Of a DNA stretch of 64,000 bases, positions 32,101 to 43,200 are shown in pieces. Within the stretch, counting starts at the first letter, position 1. Each line of letters starts with the position of its first letter. The stretch spans positions 2,976,965 through 3,040,964 of the forward strand of contig JAOWCC010001368.1 in the NCBI GenBank assembly GCA_030867875.1, written 5' to 3'. Origin of the DNA: Actinernus sp. WN-2022. Its lineage: Eukaryota > Cnidaria > Anthozoa > Actiniaria > Actinernidae. The position numbers and the translations under genes are program-made. Under the pieces are notes generated by a model. The model was not told the origin of the DNA and made no database searches. It worked only from the letters and a program-made list of their open reading frames with translations.

Positions 32101-35100
32101 CATTTGCAGTTTTGGTATCGGCAAACCGAACAGCACAATTCAAAATTATGCAGCGAGCAAGCCAAGCATATTTTTCGATCTCACATTCACTCGGGTTCAG
32201 CATAAATAAATAACAAGTATCCTGAGCCTGTTGGAAGGCTTTCGCACGAGTGAAGTTAAATAAAACATTAAAGTGCTTACATTTGAGAGATGGGACTCCA
32301 AATTAGAGAGAAAGTTCCTCGCGGGTCCGCCGCCATTTTGATTTACTGTATTAAATTATGTAAATAAATTAACCTGGCTTGTTGTGTGACCAGCACAGTG
32401 CAATCTGATTGGTGTGAATTTGACCTTTAACGCATGCGCTGAACGCTTGCTACACGGAATAAAAAATAATTAAAAATAAAAAAGACTTGCATTTTTAGAC
32501 TCGGTGCTGCCACAGGCAGTCCGAGTAATAATGCACTGTCGAGGTCTTGAAAAGCTGCTAAATACACTCGCGTTCCGCTCGTGCATCCGCAGTTTTTCAA
32601 GACCTCGAGCGTGCATTATTTTGTTATATAACAAGGAGAACCATCTTTTATTTGTTAAATGAAAACGCCTCGATATAAAATAACATTGTTTCCGTGAGGG
32701 TCATATATAATGTTTAATTGTTTTTAACACGTAAGAGAACGAATTAACTTCCTCTCACAAGTTACTAAGGCAAAAATTCTGAACTGAGCTAGTAGGGACA
32801 TATTTCATAGTAGTATTTTATTTATGTTTCGTTCACTGTAAAGTCAGCGCGTGCATGTATTTGTAAATAAAGTCCGCACACCAATTTATAATATTAATAA
32901 TGATAATATTAGCTATATTTATATTTATACTGAAATCACAAGAATCGCAAATGGTATGAACGCATGTGTAGTTATATAAAAAAAAACTATATATGCTACT
33001 GATATATATATATATATATGTAGAAGTATGCACACAGACACATAGAAACAGATACATAAACACAGGCACGCATACATACACACATACTCAAACATACAGG
33101 CAGGCGAAAAAAGCGGACTAACAGACATATAGTCGTTTCTAATCATTAAATGTTGTTTTGTTGCATGATTGTATATTTTTAAGTCGAATGATGATTGTAC
33201 TTTTTCAGGTGCTCGTCATTTACTTCAATATCAAACCGAACTGGAGTGTATGACTGCAATAAATCTCTTTTCTACAAACCGATCCTAGTGGTCAGCAGAT
33301 GCCCGTCATGGTTTAAAGAAAGACATGTGATCGAGGCTTGCACTGCGGCGGATTCAACCGATCGACTGAAAACGATCCCCGTTACTGATACAGAAACTAG
33401 CACAACATACAAGAATGCATTTTGTGCGAAATGCCACAAGAGCAACAATGCCACATATTGGAACTTTATAATGGTGTGTACTGAAAGAGTAACATACAAT
33501 CTAACCCAAAACCAAACCGCGTTGCTGGCTTTCATGAAGAAATATTGTAAGGCGATCGTCGAGCCGAACCCATCTCAACAAAACCATTTGAAAACTTGCA
33601 AAGCAAGTACTTTACAAAAGTGTGCTAAAGATTTTTTAAGAAAGAACTTGACTACCTCAGCAATGATAAGTGATCTCTGTAGTGTCACTGTTCTCCCAGT
33701 AAAGTGCACAAGTTGGAAGAACCCGTTTTGTGCTTTTTGCAATGGACAAACTTTCAAGCCGGCAGTTTTGGACTGTGGCACTTCTTGTTACATACCTTGC
33801 GGATCACCCGGAAGACAGTGCAACATGGATAGTCCAACAGATTCACTGCCAGTACCTATACATCCTCAGTATTCAATTCTGTTTGACTTCCAGTCCACTA
33901 ACTCGTACTCGGTAAGAGTTGGACGTTTTAAAAAGAAAGTTATCGCAACCTCGAAAGTCTGCAACGTTGGTAATGTGTATGATCCTTTTACGGCAACTTG
34001 TAGAACAACAGTTACGAACGCTAACATGATCATTATGTCACCAAGGGTTAGTGATAGTTATAACTCTACAAGAAATGCTACTAATTCACTAGACTTCATA
34101 CCAAACTGTACTCTTATAAGGCTGAACGAGACAGAGTATAAGGCATACACCAATGGATCAATCCTGCTGTTAGCACAGAACCAGCTTTATGAACGAACAA
34201 AGTACTTTAAAGACAGCAATGGTGTTTTTGTATGCACTTTATTCCAGCGTAACTACACCATAAATGACACAGTGGGGCATTGGGAAACAACCACATCAGA
34301 CAAGACAGTAGAGGTGCTCATCACTCTTGTCGGTTGTTCAATCTCTATTTTCTCACTACTGGTCCTCCTAATTGTTTACCTTCGCAATTCTCAACTTCGT
34401 AACCTCCCTGGAAAAATCCTGATGAATCTGGCATGCGCAGTTCTGCTTTACCAGATCCTATTTCTCCTGACTGAACAAAATAAGATTCCAGCGATATGTA
34501 CCTTTATAGCTATAGTTCTGCACTTCGGTTTCCTGGCCTCGTTCGCATGGATGAACGTCATGGCTTTCGATGTTGCAAAAACCTTCATGGTTCAAGGTAA
34601 GTTGATGTGTGAGTTCTATCTGTTCTATAGGTGAGTTCCTGTAGCAGACAATGCATGACGTGTGAGTTCTATAGGTGAGTTCCTGTAGCAGATAATGACG
34701 TGTGAGTTCTATACATGTAGGTGAGTTCCTGTTGCAGATAATGACGCGAGAGTTCTATAGATGAGTTACTGTAGCAGATAAGACGTGTGAGTTCTATAGA
34801 AGAGTTCCTGTAGCAGATAATGACGTGTGAGTTGTATAGGTGAATTCCTGTAGCAGATAATGACGTGTGAGTTCTATAGATGAGTTCCTGTAGCAGATAA
34901 TGACGTGCGAGTTCTATACATGTAGGTGAGTTCCTGTTGCAGATAATGACGTGTGAGTTCTATAGATGAGTTCCTGTAGCAAATAATGACGTGTGAGTTC
35001 TATAGATGAGTTCCTGTAGCAGATAAGACGTGTGAGTTCTATAGATGAGTTCCTGTAGCAGATAAGTTCCTGTAGCAGATAAGACGTGTGAGGTCTATAG

Positions 35101-37200
35101 ATAAGTTCCTGTAGCAAATAATGACGTGTGAGTTATATAGATGAGTTCCTGTAGCAGATAATGACGTGTGAGTTCTATAGATGAGTTCCTGTAGCAGATA
35201 ATGACGTGTGAGTTCTATAGATGAGTTCCTGTAGCGAGTAATGACATGTGAGTTCTATAGATTAGTTCCTGTAGCAAGTAATGACGTGTGAGTTCTATAG
35301 GTGAGTTCCTGTAGCAGATAACAATGTGTCAGTTCTATAGGTGGTTCCTGTAGCAGATGATAACGTGTCAGTTCTTTTGGTGAGTTCCTGTAGCAGATAT
35401 TGAATGACGTGTCAGTTCAATACGTGTTTCCTGTAACACATAATCATTTTTGAGAATGCTGAAGATATATATATTTGTAGCTTCTAGCTACTTCTGATAG
35501 CGGTGCTGGATCTATATTTAATATTATCGGCTCTGTTACAACTCATCTCCAGTGTTGAGTGTTATCTTAAGGTGCATATAAGCCCACATTGTTTATCATT
35601 TAAACTGATTATACATGATCAAGTAAATAGGTAAAGAGTAAAATATTTATTGATTTGAGTGTTGCGTCTAAATAAAGGTTTCTATTTCCAATATGCTAAT
35701 TGTGTGATGTTACAGGAGGCCTCATTTATTATACAAAAACATCCATGTTATATTTGGACCTAATGTAAGTGATTTTGCCAAATATTTTGTATAAATCAGA
35801 AATAGTTTCATTAACAAGGAGAAATAAATGGAATATTTGTTTACGAATAGGATTTTTATGTTTTTCCTCTAGCTTTATTTATGTTTTGACTATCAGTTAA
35901 AATTGCATGTAAATAATTGTTAAGTAGCAACATCCCGGATGTGTGGCAGGGCCAATGGAGAAGCTATTGCATTACTCCCCCTATAAGGAGTGTAGGCTAT
36001 CACGTGGCCATGGCTTGGCATTTGGCATTCACTTCTGATTCTCACGGGCTAAGATCACGGTATTATAATGTAAATATACCTTTTATGATTTACACATAGT
36101 ACATTTAATTAAAGCGGCTATGGGCCTTTGTCCATAGCCATTTAACATCATCATCATTCATCATTTTATTATTTAACTCATGTGTACAAAATAGCAGAAC
36201 ACCAGAACATGTGTATGTATTCTTATGCAATGCCCAGTAAACGAGCTCAATCAATGCAGCACCATTTAGGGTCATACTATACAGCAAAGGGGAAAAACAT
36301 AAATGTCCATTTGTTGGCCTCCTGTGACATCATATACATTGTAATTAGTATATTAGAAATAGAAACCTCTATAACTCGTAAACGCAAAACCCAAATCAAG
36401 AAATATTTTACTATTCACCTATTTATTTGATGTGTAATCGATATTAATAATCAAAATGGGTTTCTAGGCACTTTAAGCACCTGTATCTAATTATAATAAG
36501 TTCGCCTATTTTGCTTTAAAGGAATCGCTGGCCGTGGTTCGTCTCTTTTCACCAAGTATCTTGTGTACGCATGGGGAGTCCCCGCGTCTATCGTAGCCGT
36601 TTGCGTAACACTCGACAAGACTGCAACTATTTACATTGGATATGGTAGGGTTTATTGTTGATAATGATTTGAAACTGCTTGCAAAAAAGGTTATTTTAAT
36701 GATTATAATAGTAATTACCGATAAAGCCGATTTCCTGCTATTTTACACTCGTCATATTAACTAACATTGTGCTAGGGACCTAACCAGCCTTAATTCAGCT
36801 TGAGTTTAAATAGAGTTATATCCTGGTTCTCCGGTTTTCCTCCCTCCACAAAAGTCAATACGCTGACTTCCAATTCGATCTGTGGTTTATCCGGGTCCTG
36901 ACTTGATCAGCCCCTATGGTCCCGTTAGAAATTCAGAGAGTTATCTATCTATCTATCTATCTGAGCTCCCATGCATTCAAACGTCTGTAAAGATTAGAGT
37001 TCGTCTAGTTTACCTAGTAAGTAAGTTATTGTGCATGCGTGTCTTGTTGTTATAGTTTAAGTAATTTAACAACAAGGGGCACGTCTAGTCCGGTTTTCTT
37101 CCCTCCACAAAATCCAACACGCTGACTTCCAATTCGATCTGTGGTTTATCCGGGTCCTGACTTGATCAGCTCCTATGGTCCCGTTAGAAATTCAGAGAGT

Positions 37201-37262
<62 letters not shown>

Positions 37263-40200
37263 CATGTATCTATCTGAGCTCCCATGCATTTCAACGTCTG
37301 TAAAGATTAGAGTTCGTCTAGTTTATACCTAGTAAGTAAGTTATTGTGCATGCGTGTCTTGTTGTTATACTTTAGGTAATTTAAAACAAGGGGCACGTCC
37401 AGTCAATAAGTAATGCCTGTATCAGATGGCGAACTTTTCATGACCGAACTTACCAGAAGTACGGCAGATGAACATGTTAAATACGGTAGATGAATTAAGT
37501 ACGGCAGATGAATTAAGTACGGCAGAATAGCGGCGTCTGAATAAGCTGGGTTCGACATGTTTGAATTAGATTCGGCAGATGCTGTCGCGTTATGCGACTC
37601 TGAAGCGGCGTTGATTTAAATGCTACTAACTCTTCTAAATGCATAAAATATACCATCTTGAAAAATAATTTTCACGCTAACTGATCCAGATTCCCTGACC
37701 GCTACAATCGGTTCAGCGAATTAAGTTCGCCGTTTGAATCCACCCAGTGTCCACCGTCCAGTCGCATGGAAAGTTCGCTCTCTGAAACGGGCTTCAGTTG
37801 CATTAATTAGGCCAGCAATAAGGAACGCCACACTACATTTGAGCATGCGCAGACCTTATCAAATGACCTGACAACGACTAGCCACTAGCCTCGAGTCTCA
37901 TTAGGTGCATTTATCTACATTCAATACTACTTTATTTCTATGTCAGGTGAAGGTGTGTTGTGCTGGATTTCTAACGGTCGAGCCAAGCTATACATCGTGA
38001 ATGCTCCTGTTGCTGTTGTTCTGTTGTTTAACATCGTGGCTCTGATCTCTACTGTGATCTCCATTTACAGTGTTCAGAAGGTTAGTATATAGTAACTTCA
38101 GTAACTGGCTGTTGTTCTGTTGTTTCACACAGCTATACTGTGATATCTATCTACGGTGTTCAGAAGGTTAGTATAGTAACTTCAGTAACTTGCTGTTGTT
38201 CTGTTGCTCAACATCGTGACTCTAATCGTTACTGTGATCTCCATTTACGGTGTTCAGAAGGTTTACTTAGTAATAGTAGTGGGCTTCAGATAAACGCCAT
38301 TTGTATAGATTTCGTGCCTACGCTATGCAAAACATGATCTATTTAACAAGTTAGTTGTGCCAGATTGATGGTAATTTTCATCATAATTTGGTCAAAATAG
38401 TAAATTTTAAGGTGAAGGTATTCATTTATATAGCACAAATTCTATATGGATATATTCAAATGCGCTTCACAAGGTTATTGTTGTGATACGGACTGCTATT
38501 GTGGCGCAATGTGCTGCCGTGCAGTTTACAATCATGAGTGATTGTTGAGTACCTCAGAATACCAGGCTGTTGTGCCAGGAGACAATCCCCTACTCTTTCT
38601 CGAAATAACACAACAGGTTCTTTCACGTCTCCCCTTCGTATAGATTACAATGAATATACGTCCCTGCCTAATTAAAAGAAGCGGCCTGGATTCCAACCCC
38701 TGACCTCCCGCACTCTAGACCGTGCTCTACCAACTGAGCTAACCAGTGAGGCGGTGAATCCACGAGGCGTCTTTGCCGATATTTTACAGGTATTACCACA
38801 GGTACCCCAGGCTCATTATGCGTAAAACGGTTATTTCCCGGATATTTGAAATTACAGTAAATGTATGGAGTTTTAGCTCGCATGCCCGTTTGCTCTAAAA
38901 TAAAATTCAATAAATCGTCAAAAATATTCTTACCTGTCTCTTGTGTGTTCCTTTCAGTTTCTGTGAAGTTTCAAGCCATTCCGTTCAATTTCGAGGGAGT
39001 TACAGGAATTTTCCTTCCCTTAGTATAATTATTGGGAAGGTAGCAAACTCTACGCCGATCAGCCGCCGATCAGCTGCAGAAAATCGCCTCGAATTCCCAC
39101 AAAAATCCCGTACATCGCCAAAATTCCTTCAAATAACGGTTGCCCAAACACAGGTCCTTCACCACACTCAGCTTCCCTTTCACTGGTTTACTTTAACGGG
39201 AGAAAAATGCCACGTAGTTTGCAGTTTTCGGGTTTCGCGGATGTTCTTGTCCATCTGACCTGCAACGAGGCGACAAACAGTAGACCGTCCCCTACCACGT
39301 CAATTCGATCTTGCTAGCAACGAGGCGACAAAAAGTAGACCGTCCCCTACCCAGTGAATTTGACACTCCGTTGTGCCATTGTTTCATCTACCAATCGGAA
39401 TCGATGTAAAAACGGTTTGTTACCCAAAGTTCACGGGCTCAGACTTCATACATATATACCTTATTTTGAAAGTGGCGTTTTAACAAACGGTTCTATGGTA
39501 CAGTGGTTTACATCTTGGGCTTTTGATCCAACGACCGGAGTTCGAGTCTACACCAGGCGCTATTTTATTTTATTTACTTCTTTTTCTCCTTTCTCAGTTT
39601 TATTTTTATTCTTTTCCTCTATTTTAAGCTATTAGAGGCGCCTTCTACGCTACTATAAAATCGAGGTCGTGACCGTGTTGGGTTGAGAGCCATTACACAA
39701 CAATGTTTTATTTATTTTAGTGTAGAAGGCGGCTCTAATAGCTTAAAATAGAGGAAAAGAATAAAAATAAAACTGAGAAAGGAGAAAAAGAAGTAAAAAA
39801 ATTTTTTTTATGCCTGGTGTAGACTCGAACTCCGGTCGTTGGATCAAAAGCCCAAGATATAAACCACTGTACCATAGAACAGTTTGTTAAAACGCCACTT
39901 TCAAAATAAGGTATATATGTACGAGGTCTGAGCCGTGAACTTTGGGTAACAAACCGTTTTTACATCGATTCCGATTGGTAGATGAAACAATGGCACAACG
40001 GAGTGTCAAATTCACTGGGTATAGGGGACGGTCTACTTTTTTTCGCATCGTTGCTGGCAAGATCGAATTGACGTGGTAGGGGACGGTCTACTGTTTGTCA
40101 CCTCGTTGCAGGTCAGATGGACAAGAACATCCGCGAAACCCGAAAACTGCAAACTATATGTGGCATTTTTCTCCCGTTAAAGTAAACCAGTGAAAGGGAA

Positions 40201-43200
40201 GCTGAGTGTGGTGAAGGACCTGTGTTTGGGCAACCGTTATTTGAAGGAATTTTGGCGATGTACGGGATTTTTGTGGGAATTCGAGGCGATTTTCTGCAGC
40301 TGATCGGCGGCTGATCGGCGTAGAGTTTGCTACCTTCCCAATAATTATACTAAGGGAAGAAAAATTCCTGTAACTCCCTCGAAATTGAACGGAATGGCTT
40401 GAAACTTCACAGAAACTGAAAGGAACACACAAGAGACAGGTAAGAATATTTTGACGATTTATTGAATTTTATTTTAGAGCAAACGGGCATGCGAGCTAAA
40501 ACTCCATACATTTACTGTAATTTCAAATATCCGGGAAATAACCGTTTTACGCATAATGAGCCTGGGGTACCTGTGGTATTACGCGCTGACATTTTATTCA
40601 TTGTTCGCATTTTCTTTCGACCCTGCGGCTCGTAAAAATGAATCCGCAACTTGAAATATCAGTGCGTTATAACCGTAAAATATCAAATAAGAGGTATTTA
40701 TTATTATTATTTGATTATTATTTGTTTATGACGTCTCAGGCGTTGATTCTAGACATTAAACTGATCATGCGCATTGTTTCATGTCTAACATGCAGAGCAC
40801 GTCTCGAGTGACACGTCAAAGAAACTCCACCAACCTCATGTTCCTGACGGTCAAATTATCCACAGTTCTTGGTGTTACTTGGGTCATTGGGTTGCTCGCG
40901 GTATTTAAGGCGACTTCGTTCCTATGGTTACCATTCACGGTTCTGAACAGCCTACAAGGTAATGAATACCCTAACCAAATGGGTTGCATGCTTTTAGAAT
41001 TCTCCTTATTAGCCTATCAGTAGTCCATTCATAGATCTTGAAAGGTAACCAAGCCTTAGCCTCGCATGGAGGCTGGAGTTGACCCTACACTGATACAAAC
41101 CATCTTTCTATGAATATGGATAGATTGTGATTATCATGCTAACTAAATACAAGCCATGGAGGATGGAGTTGACCCTGCACTGATACAAACCCTCTTTCTA
41201 TGAATATGGATAGATTGTGATTATCATGCTAACTAAATACAAGCCATGGAGGATGGAGTTGACCCTGCACTGATACAAACCCTCTTTCTATGAATATGGA
41301 TAGATTGTGATTATCATGCTAACTAAATACAAGCCATCGAGGATGGAGTTGACCCTCATGCACTGATACAAACCATCTTACTATGAATATGGATAGATTG
41401 TGATTATCATGCTAACTAAATACAAGCCATCGAGGATGGAGTTGACCCTCATGCACTGATACAAACCATCTTACTATGAATATGGATAGATTGTGATTAT
41501 CATGCTAACTAGATACAAGCCATGGAGGCTGGAGTTGACCCTGCACTGATACAAACCGGCCTCTTTCTATGGATATGGATATATTGTGATTATCATGCTA
41601 ACTATAGATACAAGCCATGGAGGATGGAGTTGACCCTGCACTGATACAAACCCTCTTCTATGAATATGGATAGATTGTGATTATCATGCTAACTAGATAC
41701 AAGCTATGGAGGATGGAGTTGACCCTGCACTGATACAAACCCTATTTCTACGAATATGGATATATTGTGATTATCATGCTAACTAGATACAAGCCATGGA
41801 GGATGGAGTTGACTCTGCACTGATACAAACCCTCTTTCTATGAATATGGATAGATTGTGATTATCATGCTAACTAGATACAAGCTATGGAGGATGGAATT
41901 GACCCTGCACTGATACAAACCCTATTTCTACGAATATGGATAGATTGTGATTATCATGCTAACTAGATACAAGCCATGGAGGATGGAGTTGACTCTGCAC
42001 TGATACAAACCCTCTTTCTATGAATATGGATAGATTGTGATTATCATGCTAATTCTATACAAGCCATCGAGGCTGGAGTTGACCCTGCACTGACACAAAC
42101 CCTCTTTCTATGAATATGGATAGATTGTGATTATCATGCTAACTAGATATAATCTCTAACTATAAGTAAGCTGTCTCAACTCCAGCCTCGATTCACCAAA
42201 GGCTTGGTTACCTTTCAAAATGGCGGTCAAGAACTACGAAGTGGACCAATAGTCGATCGCACCTTGATTGACTAGTAGAGAGGCTAATGACGCGAAAGCA
42301 TGCAACGTTCTAATCCGATCAACAGCTATGCCGAACCCTGGCTTAGAGATGTGTAGTTTAAATCGTCATTTATTGTTGTCACTTTCGTCATTAATTTTCT
42401 GTGATCTGAAGACACAGCGAAGCAGTTGTAGACCATGAGAAAAGTTCGGATGGTGTGATTTTACAAAGGATTAAACCTTCACATTCCAACAAAAGAAATC
42501 TAAAAACCTCTCAAAAGAAACAGTATATTAAAGTGCCACTCAATGTTTTACATATTCATAAAGTAGAGTTACCATTTCAAACCGTTTTTCGATACGACGA
42601 AAGGAAGTTTTATTTTTTTAACTCCGAGTATTGAATCTAACTGCCTGCCATTGCCGGAGGCCGTTCCCTTTTTTCACTTTATACAAACGGAGTTATTCAG
42701 CGGAAGTGATGTCATACGCACGTCTCACAACACACCTTCGAGATATATTTCTACTAAAAACATCTTCACATACACAAGAAAACAAGTTATCTTTATCTTT
42801 GCGAGGGTGGCTACTTTTTTATGCACACTATTTCGCGCGACGTGGTTGTCGTATTGCGCGTATGACATCACTTCCGATGAATAATGAGAACGGATTCCAG
42901 TAATGGCGGACAGGGTTTTACCGGAAAACTCTCCTAAAATTTCGTGGTTTAACTTGCTCATTTGGGACAATTTTTTTCTAATTTGAATATTTCTAACACT
43001 GGTTGACCTATATTGACACTGAAAAAGTGGCAAATCGAAATAGTACATTTTCGATCGTCGTGGTGGTACTTTAAGCCTCGCGAATATCAATCTTTCGTGA
43101 GTTCCTGATGAAAATAAGTTTTCAAAACGAAACCCAGATATCTCGCTCTCTGATTGGCTCGTGGTAGTGATCACTAAGGATACAGATAATGTTGAGCTGA

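Larger units (their letters stand above)
28101..32656. mobile_element. 4.56-kb segment with 38-bp inverted ends in receptor intron 2
   Basis: Positions 28101-28138 (starting AACAAATAAAAGATGGTTCT) are the reverse complement of 32619-32656. The inner end of the repeat is the palindrome TTGTTATATAACAA. The segment is absent from copy 2 intron 2 (62910-63766). Inside I see no transposase; it holds a SINE fragment, the second copy of the 860-bp block, and a hairpin at 32529-32618. It could be a large non-autonomous transposon or two copies of a shorter element in opposite orientation. Confidence 0.55.

Noticed and set aside
33195..33208. ATG at 33195 as the receptor start
   Set aside because: It lies in the intron upstream of the TTTTTCAG acceptor. 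The true start is in exon 1 at 26074, as shown by phase-consistent splicing and the duplicate copy.
34597..34634. Receptor ending at the stop after exon 3 (near 34632)
   Set aside because: A consensus donor at 34597 and four phase-matched downstream exons complete the seven-helix receptor.
38690..38757. A functional tRNA gene on the minus strand
   Set aside because: The A box is good, but the anticodon stem does not pair, the B box is altered, and the sequence continues into a SINE body shared with 6610-6965.
39489..39554. A functional tRNA-Lys-like gene
   Set aside because: The T and acceptor stems do not pair, and it is duplicated in a foldback arm.
42631..43174. Overlapping ORFs on both strands as genes
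   Set aside because: They mirror each other because they lie in an imperfect foldback element.
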